Source of the DNA: CAZGSG01 sp964528095
GTDB taxonomy: Bacteria > Bacteroidota > Bacteroidia > Chitinophagales > Chitinophagaceae
Direction of reading: 5' to 3'
Length of the DNA stretch: 12,922 nt
Assembly (NCBI GenBank): GCA_964528095.1
Contig: CAZGSG010000160.1
Location: 1-12,922 of the forward strand
Positions 7,394-12,922 of the stretch are shown here, in pieces. Every line of letters begins with the position of its first letter. Position 1 is the first letter of the stretch. Under the pieces are notes generated by a model. That model made no database searches and was not told the origin of the DNA. It saw nothing but the letters and a program-made list of their open reading frames with translations. A program made the translations under genes and the position numbers.

Positions 7394-8743
7394 CTAATAT
7401 TTAATGTCCCCGAAACTTCTTTGTACATCGATCTTACTACTCAGTATTCCGTATAATGCGTTGAAGTAATTTATCTGGGAAGTCCTGAGATCGGTTTCAG
7501 CAGTTATTACTTCCAGATAGGTTTTTATTCCCGAACGGTATTGCAATTCGATCACCTCGTAGACTTCCTGCGCCAGCGCTATATTTTCTTTTATAGCCAG
7601 GTAATTGATCAGGCTCGATTTATAGTTGGCCAGGGCTGTATTATATTCACTATTCACCGAGTTTTTAAGATCTACCAGTTGCAGGTCTGTTTTCTTTAAT
7701 TGCCATTCTGCCTGTTCGATATTGTATTTTCTTTTGCCGCCCTGGAAAATAGGAAAGGCAAGTGTCAGTCCTGCATAAGAGGCAGGAAAAGACTGGCCAT
7801 AGAGTTTGGAAAACTGGTTGTCCTGGAAGTTCAGATTATACGCGCCATTTGCAGATAAGGAAGGCAGGTAGCTCCATTTATTATACTTCAGGTTTGCTTC
7901 CAGCAATCTGCGTTGCGTTTCCAATTGCTGGTATTCTATACGCCTGGTGTAATCGATTACCTGTAAGGTATCCAAAAAGATCTCTTTTTCCAGCGTAGCG
8001 CTATCATACAATATGTTTAGCGATGCTGTGGCAGGATAATTCATCAATGCTTTCAGGTAAGCCAGTTTCGCTTTCAGCGCTTCTTCATTGCTGTTGCGGG
8101 ATGCTTTTGTGTTATTGAGCGCAATGGTTGCTCTTTTATAATCGGTCTTGTCTACAATACCGGCTTCGTATTGTGCACGGGAGTCTTTTAGACTTTTTTC
8201 AAGCCGAAGAATATTCTCATCAGATACTTTTATCTGTTGTTCTGTTGCCAGCACATCATAAAAGGCTTTGGATACATTGACGACAATATTGATCTTGGTA
8301 TCTGAAGTTTGTTGCCTGGCCTGCAACTGTACGTCTCCCCTGGTCCTGTTGGCAAGCAGTACATCCCGGTTAAATATAGCTTGCGTTACGCCGAACTGCA
8401 ATGCAGAAGTATTCTCTACTCCCAGCCTTACCGGGTTGCCACCGATTATACTTGTCTGTACCTGGAAGTTATGCTGGTAGAGATAATTGAAATTGACCTG
8501 AGGATACCAGTCGGCCAATTTTGTCTTTATCTGAAGATCAGTGATCTTTTCATCAGCGAGTGACTGCTGGATAAGTGGTTGTTGCTTTAATGCATAGCCG
8601 ATCACATTGGGCAGACTCGCATCCGCCAGAGTACTGTCCGGGCGGACGGCCTGGCTTTGGCCAGCTATAGTAATCATTAAAGAAAATACGAACAGGCCAG
8701 CCGTAAAAAGCTGGCGGGTGATTTTGATTCTTTCTGTAAACAT
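7394..8743 (-). CDS. TolC-family outer-membrane efflux protein
   Basis: This is the outer-membrane channel of the tripartite efflux system, 449 aa from the ATG at 8741-8743. The first ~30 residues are a signal peptide (basic start, hydrophobic LFTAGLFVFSLMITIAGQSQA). The mature part shows the two-fold outer-membrane efflux repeat: long amphipathic helices such as DVQLQARQQTSDTKINIVVN, and strands of the type YPQVNFNYLYQ and LPSLSANGAYN, followed by SYAGLTLAFPIFQGG and a final helix pair with YRSGIKTYLEVI. The frame continues upstream to a TTG at 8833, but this adds 30 residues before the signal peptide and lies within the promoter's -33 box, so I reject it. It is the first gene of the operon. 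No lipobox Cys is seen, unlike the OprM class. Confidence 0.92.
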   Translation of the reverse strand: MFTERIKITRQLFTAGLFVFSLMITIAGQSQAVRPDSTLADASLPNVIGYALKQQPLIQQSLADEKITDLQIKTKLADWYPQVNFNYLYQHNFQVQTSIIGGNPVRLGVENTSALQFGVTQAIFNRDVLLANRTRGDVQLQARQQTSDTKINIVVNVSKAFYDVLATEQQIKVSDENILRLEKSLKDSRAQYEAGIVDKTDYKRATIALNNTKASRNSNEEALKAKLAYLKALMNYPATASLNILYDSATLEKEIFLDTLQVIDYTRRIEYQQLETQRRLLEANLKYNKWSYLPSLSANGAYNLNFQDNQFSKLYGQSFPASYAGLTLAFPIFQGGKRKYNIEQAEWQLKKTDLQLVDLKNSVNSEYNTALANYKSSLINYLAIKENIALAQEVYEVIELQYRSGIKTYLEVITAETDLRTSQINYFNALYGILSSKIDVQRSFGDIKY

Positions 8744-8801
8744 AAGTACGCAATTCAGCTTACTATGGCAGGTTTCGTTATAACCGGAAGGAATTACAAC
8801 A

Positions 8802-8834
8802 CAAATATGATTGCATTGTTTGGTCGGTTTCAAA
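8802..8834 (-). promoter_or_regulatory. Candidate promoter of the RND efflux operon
   Basis: On the minus strand TTTG (8831-8834) is followed after 21 bases by CATATTTG (8802-8809), one base off TAnnTTTG. The predicted start of transcription is about 50 bases before the TolC-like ATG. It also lies downstream of both terminator-like hairpins behind rpoD, so the operon is expected to be independent of rpoD. Confidence 0.45.
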
Positions 8835-8855
8835 AAAGAAGTAAAATTAAGGGAT

Positions 8856-8879
8856 AAAAAAGCAGGAAATTATACCTGC
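8856..8879 (-). terminator. Second terminator-like hairpin behind rpoD
   Basis: On the minus strand GCAGG (8875-8879) pairs with CCTGC (8862-8866) over an eight-base loop, followed directly by six Ts. The stem is short but GC-rich, and the T-tract is perfect. It sits about 20 bases before the efflux operon promoter, so it may insulate the operon from readthrough. Confidence 0.5.
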
Positions 8880-8907
8880 GATCATATTTTGGATAGATGG
8901 TAGGGCA

Positions 8908-8944
8908 TAAAACAACAACTCCAGTCACTGGTGACCGGAGTTGT
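8908..8944 (-). terminator. Intrinsic terminator of rpoD
   Basis: The arms 8915-8928 and 8931-8944 form a stem of about 14 pairs with one imperfect position and a very small loop, so in RNA the inner pairs probably open. On the minus strand it is followed by TGTTTTAT. It lies about 85 bases after the rpoD stop. Confidence 0.6.
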
Positions 8945-9030
8945 ATAAAATAAACCCACCGAATTTCTCCCACCCTTGCGGATAAGAGACTGCTATTTTC
9001 ACCACAAATTGAATTTGCGGTATACTTTAT

Positions 9031-9888
9031 TTAACCCAAATAAGCTTTTAATGCGCTGCTGTAACGGGCTTTCTGCAAACGTTTGATTGCCCTTTCTTTT
9101 ATCTGGCGGATACGTTCTTTGGTAAGATCATATTTCTGCCCGATCTGTTCGATTGTCACGCCCTGCTCACCGTCAAGTCCGAAATAGGCATTTACAATTT
9201 CCGCCTCCCGGGGGCTCAACGATTTTAACACGCGGCGGATCTCGCTTCTCAATGAATCTTTCATTACATCGTCATCCGTATCGTCACCACCTTCCAGCAA
9301 ATCCCCCATCGCTACATCTTCTGCTTCATGCACAGGTGCATCCAGCGAAGTGTGACGGGTATTGCTTTGGAAAATATTATTGATCTCTGTTTCACTCATC
9401 TCCAGCAATTCTGCCAACTCTTCAGTTGAAGGCTCGCGTTCATGCTCCTGCTCAAAAGCCATATAGGCTTTATTGGCCTTGTTGTAAGTACCGATCTTAT
9501 TCTGGGGCAAACGCACCAGTCTTCCCTGTTCGGCCAAAGCCTGGAGAATAGACTGACGGATCCACCATACAGCATACGAAATGAATTTAAAACCTTTGGT
9601 TTCATCAAAACGCTGAGCAGCTTTGATTAGTCCAAGATTACCTTCATTGATAAGGTCACTGAGTGACAAACCCTGGTGCTGATATTGTTTAGCCACGGAA
9701 ACTACGAAACGAAGGTTCGCCTGTACAAGTTTATCCAGCGCTTTCTGATCTCCCATCTTGATACGTTGAGCCAACGTAGTCTCTTCTTCAGGGGTAATCA
9801 TCGAAATCTTTGAAATCTCCTGTAAATACTTTTCAACTGCCTGCGAATCCCTGTTGGTAATCTGTGTAGCAATTTTGAGCTGCCTCAT
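9031..9888 (-). CDS. rpoD: RNA polymerase primary sigma factor RpoD (SigA)
   Basis: This is the housekeeping sigma factor that directs RNA polymerase to most promoters. At 285 aa it is far shorter than the 613-aa E. coli protein, because region 1.1 and its spacer are absent, as is usual in Bacteroidota. Region 1.2 is at about 15-48, region 2 at about 52-122 (DLINEGNLGLIKAAQRFD, then FISYAVWWIRQSI at 102-114), region 3 at about 125-200 and region 4 at about 215-275, with the helix-turn-helix TIEQIGQKYDLTKERIRQIKERA. A short acidic linker GGDDTDDD (200-207) separates regions 3 and 4. The start at 9886-9888 is the only sensible one. In this phylum the primary sigma recognises TAnnTTTG, which occurs upstream of this gene and others here. 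It is a single gene with its own terminators. Confidence 0.95.
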   Translation of the reverse strand: MRQLKIATQITNRDSQAVEKYLQEISKISMITPEEETTLAQRIKMGDQKALDKLVQANLRFVVSVAKQYQHQGLSLSDLINEGNLGLIKAAQRFDETKGFKFISYAVWWIRQSILQALAEQGRLVRLPQNKIGTYNKANKAYMAFEQEHEREPSTEELAELLEMSETEINNIFQSNTRHTSLDAPVHEAEDVAMGDLLEGGDDTDDDVMKDSLRSEIRRVLKSLSPREAEIVNAYFGLDGEQGVTIEQIGQKYDLTKERIRQIKERAIKRLQKARYSSALKAYLG

Positions 9889-9986
9889 AATGATCTATCT
9901 GTTTAAATAACAACGAATAATAGACAGTCTTTGTTTGCTGAACTTTGCAAATGAGTAGTTAAATAAAACCGTCCTGATACCGTCTG

Positions 9987-9994
9987 CAAAAATA
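9987..9994 (-). promoter_or_regulatory. Candidate -7 element of the rpoD promoter
   Basis: A perfect TATTTTTG match to TAnnTTTG lies on the minus strand about 98 bases before the rpoD ATG. No clear TTG -33 box occurs at the usual distance, so only the -7 half is supported. The remaining spacer (9889-10163) shows no gene I can support. Confidence 0.35.
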
Positions 9995-10114
9995 CATCGC
10001 AATCGCCGAATCTCATAGCTTCTGGGCGTATTTTATGACAAATAGTAGCATCCGGGCGGGATACCAATAAGGAAAAAACACATTCAAACCAAGGGTGGAT
10101 GGGCTTTTGAGGCA

Positions 10115-10135
10115 TATTTTGAAAAAATCAAAATA
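10115..10135 (-). terminator. Possible AT-rich hairpin after lgt
   Basis: TATTTTGA (10115-10122) and TCAAAATA (10128-10135) pair perfectly around a five-base loop, 28 bases past the lgt stop. The stem has only two G-C pairs and no clear T-tract outside it, so terminator function is uncertain. It is the only fold near the end of lgt. Confidence 0.3.
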
Positions 10136-10163
10136 CCTATTGTTTTTTATTAACAAATCCCCT

Positions 10164-11324
10164 TCAGGCTGTGGATTTCGCTGGCTGACCTCTTTTTTTC
10201 AGGACAAAGAACAGGACGAGCCCGGTTAAAAAAAGCAGGGTGGATATCACTTCGGCCTGGGTTGGCTGAAATCCAAAAATGTTCAGCCGGGTATTGACCC
10301 TTATCTTTTCAATGGTAAAACGCTCCAGTCCATTCAGCATAAGATACACCGCGAACAGGGTACCAGGTACTTTTAGTTTTTTGCGCAGCGACCATAGTAT
10401 CAGGAAAAGAATAAGACACATAATGGTCTCATAAAAAGGGGTTGGAAAAACCGCGTTGGCAAGCTCATAGCAGTATTTTCCATCACAACCGGCAATTTTG
10501 GTATCTACTTCGTTCACATTATTCGGATAGTTATAGGCCCACATCCAGTCGGGCAACCAGTTAAATGGTTTGGGCTGGTGATTAGCAATACCCCAGTCTC
10601 CGTCTCCCGCCACCTGGCAACCGATCCTTCCGGTTGCATAAGATAACATCAATGCAGGAGCTGCTGCATCATTCAAATGCCAGAAGCCGATCTTATGTTT
10701 TTTAGCATAAACCCAGATCGCAATGGCGGCACAGATCAATCCACCATAGAAAGTAAGACCCGATGCTGAAAAGATGGAGGAAGGGTTTTTAAGAAAATCA
10801 CCCCAGTTCTCAAAAGTGTCAAACACTTTTGCACCGATCAAACCAAATACAAGCGCGATGATCGTTATTTCTCCTACCCTGTCCTGTGGCCAGATCCGGA
10901 CATTCCTTTTCTCCGGTTTAGGTAGTTTTTGTTTATTTTTTTCATACCATTTCAACCCGGCAAACAACAACCCGAGCAGGATACCTGCCGGCCAGCTTCC
11001 GATACCTGAAAAAATAAATGCCTGCGGGTCCTGGGTCACCGAACTGTCCATGATAAACAAGGCAAGAATCTTATACCCCAATAAAAATCCCAGTAAAAAA
11101 TTCAGGAGTATTTCTGCTATCGTCGCGGGCTCTCCCACCGTAACCTGCATCTCCGTTGGTTGTAATAAGCCCTGGCGGCTTTTGCGTTTTAATTCTGCAG
11201 CAAGTACCACAGCTGCCAGGATAAAAGAAATAGCTACAAAAAATCCAAAGGAATTGACGAAACGAAGGAATGTCCATTCAACACCAAAGAGATCTCTGAA
11301 AGCAAAATATAAATTAGGATACAT
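10164..11324 (-). CDS. lgt: Prolipoprotein diacylglyceryl transferase
   Basis: Lgt moves diacylglycerol from phosphatidylglycerol to the lipobox Cys of prolipoproteins in the inner membrane, the first step of lipoprotein maturation. The 386-aa protein is about a third longer than E. coli Lgt (291 aa), as seen in the long Bacteroidota form. At least seven hydrophobic segments are visible, starting with one at about 24-44. The Lgt signature appears as GRIGCQVAGDGDWG (232-245) in the place of the E. coli GRIGNFINGELWG motif. The E. coli HGG motif appears as LTFYGGL (190-196), with Tyr193 instead of His. Extra material lies between helices (about 128-150 and 246-292); the latter carries Cys280 and Cys285, five residues apart. 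The start at 11322-11324 gives MYPNLYFAF. It is a single gene between rpoD and the bacilliredoxin on the same strand. Confidence 0.92.
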   Translation of the reverse strand: MYPNLYFAFRDLFGVEWTFLRFVNSFGFFVAISFILAAVVLAAELKRKSRQGLLQPTEMQVTVGEPATIAEILLNFLLGFLLGYKILALFIMDSSVTQDPQAFIFSGIGSWPAGILLGLLFAGLKWYEKNKQKLPKPEKRNVRIWPQDRVGEITIIALVFGLIGAKVFDTFENWGDFLKNPSSIFSASGLTFYGGLICAAIAIWVYAKKHKIGFWHLNDAAAPALMLSYATGRIGCQVAGDGDWGIANHQPKPFNWLPDWMWAYNYPNNVNEVDTKIAGCDGKYCYELANAVFPTPFYETIMCLILFLILWSLRKKLKVPGTLFAVYLMLNGLERFTIEKIRVNTRLNIFGFQPTQAEVISTLLFLTGLVLFFVLKKRGQPAKSTA

Positions 11325-11374
11325 TTATAGGAATGTTGATTTTAGGCTGGCGAATATACAATCTAAAAATAAGC

Positions 11375-11413
11375 TTATATAAAATAATACTACCCTCCGT
11401 AAGGGAAGGTAGC
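11375..11413 (-). terminator. Possible terminator of the bacilliredoxin gene
   Basis: On the minus strand CTACC (11409-11413) pairs with GGTAG (11391-11395), and the stem continues past one mismatch by three further pairs around a small loop. TATTATTTTATAT follows. It lies about 75 bases after the bacilliredoxin stop and about 65 before the lgt ATG. Confidence 0.5.
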
Positions 11414-11488
11414 ATCTTATCTTTTGTACCAGCATTTGAACCCCGACCCGAATTTCATCGCCGGAATAACAAACCCTGGATCTTTATT

Positions 11489-11906
11489 TTAATTACAATA
11501 TTCTTCAAAAGCACTGATCAGGTTATTGGCAATCATTTGCGCCGGCCTGCCTTCGATCTGGTGTCTTTCGATGAAATGAACAAGGTTGCCATCTTTAAAA
11601 AGGGCTATTGCCGGTGAAGACGGGGGATAAGGCAGCAGGTGCTGACGAAGTTTTTGAATGGCCTCAATATCAAAACCCGCGAAACTCGTAGCCAGGAAAT
11701 CAGGCTTATGAGAAGCATTTGCCACAGCCATTAATACGCCGGGACGGGCAAATCCGGCAGAGCAACCACAAACCGAATTGATCATAACCAGTGTGGTGCC
11801 TTNNNNNNNNNNACTGATCATCCACTGCAGTCGGGGTCAGCAATTCAGAAAAGCCATTATCGGTCAATTCTTCCTTCATCGGGATCACTATTTGTTCAGG
11901 ATACAT
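11489..11906 (-). CDS. BrxA/BrxB family bacilliredoxin, split by assembly gap
   Basis: The gene encodes a small thioredoxin-fold protein of the YphP/YqiW (BrxA/BrxB) family, which removes bacillithiol from oxidised protein cysteines where bacillithiol is made. The N-terminal 31 residues (MYPEQIVIPMKEEL..., ending AVDDQ) are in one frame before the gap, and GTTLVMINSVCGCSAGFARPG to EEYCN is in another after it. Aligned to family members, four residues are missing, so the true gap is about nine bases, not ten. The gene is then a normal 138 aa and intact. The redox motif Cys-Gly-Cys is at about 46-48. The frame difference is therefore an artefact of the N run. It is divergent from the Hsp20 gene across 205 bases. 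Bacillithiol synthesis genes are not visible in this window, so the thiol partner is inferred. Confidence 0.85.
11803..11812. other. Assembly gap (10 N) inside the bacilliredoxin gene
   Basis: The ten-N spacer leaves the two halves of the gene one base out of frame. Family spacing between the VDD and GTTL motifs predicts nine unknown bases. It is therefore best read as a gap of arbitrary written length rather than a frameshift. Confidence 0.95.
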
Positions 11907-11940
11907 AGTAGGTGATTTAATTTATGTTTAGAAACACGAA

Positions 11941-11964
11941 AGTAGATAAAAAGTTCAATCTACT
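11941..11964. promoter_or_regulatory. Dyad AGTAGAT-N10-ATCTACT between divergent brx and hsp20
   Basis: A perfect seven-base inverted repeat (11941-11947 and 11958-11964) with a ten-base spacer lies 35 bases before the bacilliredoxin ATG and about 150 before the Hsp20 ATG. It could be an operator for a dimeric regulator or a weak hairpin in the leader. No regulator gene is adjacent, so the role is a guess. Confidence 0.35.
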
Positions 11965-12111
11965 GATTTATATGCTATTATGGCAGTTCAAGTAACGCAA
12001 AAGTGAAATTATGTCGTATTGGTCTGAAAAATCTTGACGCAATTACAGCAAATTCCGCATGGTACATCCTTTGAACACCTCTTTCATAATTATTAAAAAA
12101 ATAAAAATACT

Positions 12112-12555
12112 ATGACACACGTAAAATTTAACCGCCCCTCTTTCAACGACAGCTTTAACAGTTTATTAGACCACGTTTTTGCAGACGTTCCCGTCATTTA
12201 CAAGAATGACTTTAATCCACAAGGTGCTGGTTCGGTTCCTGTGAATATTACGGAAAACGAAAAGCAATACAGCATAGATGTGGTAGCTCCCGGATTTGAA
12301 AAAGGAGATTTTAAGATCAATCTTGATCAGCAGGTCCTGACGATCTCCCTGGAAAAAAAGGCTGAATCGAAAGAAGAAGGCCAGAAGCAGATCCGCAGGG
12401 AATATAATTACCGGTCTTTCAAAAGATCTTTCACATTGGATGATAAAATTGACGCCACAGGCATTGACGCTAAATATGTTAATGGTGTGTTGACATTAAA
12501 CCTTCCCAAGAAGGAAGAAGTCAAAACAGCGTCTAAAGATATAAGCATACAATAA
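12112..12555 (+). CDS. Hsp20/alpha-crystallin family small heat-shock protein
   Basis: This ATP-independent chaperone holds unfolding proteins in large oligomers in the cytosol. The 147-aa length is typical. The N-terminal arm (1-40, with NDSFNSLLDHVF) precedes the alpha-crystallin domain (about 41-133): VPVNITENEKQYSIDVVAPGF (42-62), then LDQQVLTISLEKK (71-83), the REYNYRSFKRSFTLDD loop and strand (96-111), and the conserved GVLTLNLPK (125-133). The C-terminal ISI (144-146) is the I-x-I motif used in oligomer assembly. The ATG at 12112 follows an A-rich leader with no clear ribosome binding site, as is common in this phylum. It is a single gene with its own strong terminator. No CIRCE or other heat-shock operator was recognised upstream. 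Confidence 0.95.
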   Translation: MTHVKFNRPSFNDSFNSLLDHVFADVPVIYKNDFNPQGAGSVPVNITENEKQYSIDVVAPGFEKGDFKINLDQQVLTISLEKKAESKEEGQKQIRREYNYRSFKRSFTLDDKIDATGIDAKYVNGVLTLNLPKKEEVKTASKDISIQ

Positions 12556-12590
12556 ACAGTCTTTCTCATAAGCAGTTGGTTTTGGTTTAC

Positions 12591-12622
12591 ACCCCGTCGT
12601 TTCCACGATGGGGTTTCTTTTT
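12591..12622 (+). terminator. Intrinsic terminator of the Hsp20 gene
   Basis: ACCCCGTCG (12591-12599) pairs with CGATGGGGT (12606-12614), with one G-U pair and a six-base loop, followed by TTCTTTTTG. It is the best-formed terminator in the window, 35 bases after the Hsp20 stop. Confidence 0.85.
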
Positions 12623-12670
12623 GTGAACAGGCTGTTTAAACATAACCGCTTATTTTACAACCAAATGAAT

Positions 12671-12678
12671 TAATTTTG
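12671..12678 (+). promoter_or_regulatory. Candidate -7 element for the right-edge gene
   Basis: TAATTTTG is a perfect match to TAnnTTTG, 42 bases before the ATG at 12721, just after the Hsp20 terminator. No good TTG -33 box is seen about 20 bases upstream, so the call rests on the -7 element and its position. Confidence 0.4.
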
Positions 12679-12720
12679 CGTCTGCTTTTCAACAGTTGAA
12701 AAAAAGAAAAAGAAACAGGC

Positions 12721-12922
12721 ATGAGGAAACTTGGAATTGTTTATTTCATCGCGATTTTGTTATCAAAACAGGCTATGGGACAGGTAACGGATACGATACC
12801 TGCACCCATCCCTACGGCTACCATTTATACTCCCTTGCCCCACACCAACCTGAATCCCCTCTTTACCTTACAGGTTGATTCATCGTTGGCTTACCAACCT
12901 CACCTTAATAAAGTTGCACTGA
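12721..12922 (+). CDS. Secreted protein of unknown function, N-terminal part (runs off right edge)
   Basis: The ATG at 12721 opens a frame that stays open to the window end (67 codons). The first ~21 residues are a Sec signal peptide: MRKLGIVYFIAILLSKQAMGQ, with likely cleavage at GQ-V or just after. The mature start is rich in Pro and Thr (TIPAPIPTATIYTPLPHTN) and shows no domain I recognise. Bacteroidota envelope proteins often begin this way, for example outer-membrane or periplasmic enzymes, but I cannot name a family from this piece. A longer frame from 12696 in another register overlaps it. I prefer 12721 because of the signal peptide and because the other frame closes at 12878. Confidence 0.72.
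   Translation, partial: MRKLGIVYFIAILLSKQAMGQVTDTIPAPIPTATIYTPLPHTNLNPLFTLQVDSSLAYQPHLNKVAL

Noticed and set aside
8744..8833. TTG-initiated 30-residue extension of the TolC-like protein
   Set aside because: It precedes a normal signal peptide that has its own ATG at 8741-8743, and its TTG lies in the candidate -33 box.
9903..10115. 70-codon open frame on the minus strand upstream of rpoD
   Set aside because: Its composition is Cys/Arg/His-rich with no recognisable domain, and it overlaps the candidate rpoD promoter. It is most likely a chance frame.
11351..11358. TATATTCG as a -7 box for lgt
   Set aside because: It has one mismatch in the conserved TTTG part and no -33 box at a proper distance.
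11414..11480. tRNA-like sequence on the minus strand (GGGGTTCAAATGC)
   Set aside because: The would-be T-arm flanks do not pair and no cloverleaf can be drawn, so it is not a tRNA.
11333..11617. 94-codon plus-strand frame overlapping lgt upstream DNA and the bacilliredoxin gene
   Set aside because: Half of it is antisense to a clearly recognised gene, and the other half covers a hairpin and AT-rich spacer.
12696..12878. 60-codon plus-strand frame near the right edge
   Set aside because: It is out of register with the signal-peptide frame from 12721, is Lys/Arg/His-rich, and stops inside the region.

Overview
The window looks like chromosomal DNA of a Bacteroidota bacterium, most likely the Chitinophagaceae or a close relative. 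The signs are a short primary sigma factor (285 aa, no region 1.1), several matches to the TAnnTTTG -7 promoter element of this phylum, few Shine-Dalgarno sites, AT-rich intergenic DNA, and the long Lgt variant. The lineage is inferred from these features, not from a database search. The sequence is a draft assembly: two runs of exactly ten Ns (469-478 and 11803-11812) each fall inside a gene.

Left part (1-2760): the C-terminal end of a MATE-type multidrug efflux protein, broken by an in-frame TAG; a DUF2625 protein with a probable signal peptide, whose start is lost at the first gap; then, on the minus strand, folB (folate biosynthesis) and trxB (thioredoxin reductase). An AT-rich inverted repeat separates folB from trxB.

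Middle part (2858-8840): a complete minus-strand tripartite RND efflux operon in the order outer-membrane TolC-like channel, lipoprotein adaptor, AcrB-like pump. A candidate promoter lies before the first gene and a hairpin terminator after the last. The three products should form one envelope-spanning drug or solute exporter. No regulator is encoded next to it.

Right part (8850-12922): rpoD (primary sigma factor) with two tandem terminator-like hairpins behind it; lgt (prolipoprotein diacylglyceryl transferase), which would lipidate proteins such as the adaptor encoded here; a BrxA/BrxB-type bacilliredoxin split by the second gap; a divergent Hsp20 small heat-shock gene with a clear terminator; and the first 67 codons of a secreted protein of unknown function running off the right edge. 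Thioredoxin reductase, the bacilliredoxin and Hsp20 are all stress-related housekeeping genes, but they form no evident shared operon.

I found no CRISPR array, transposase, phage gene, tRNA or rRNA. This is mostly core-genome content. The points worth a second look are the MATE stop codon, the two assembly gaps, the inverted repeats, the exported DUF2625 protein, and the Lgt active-site variant.
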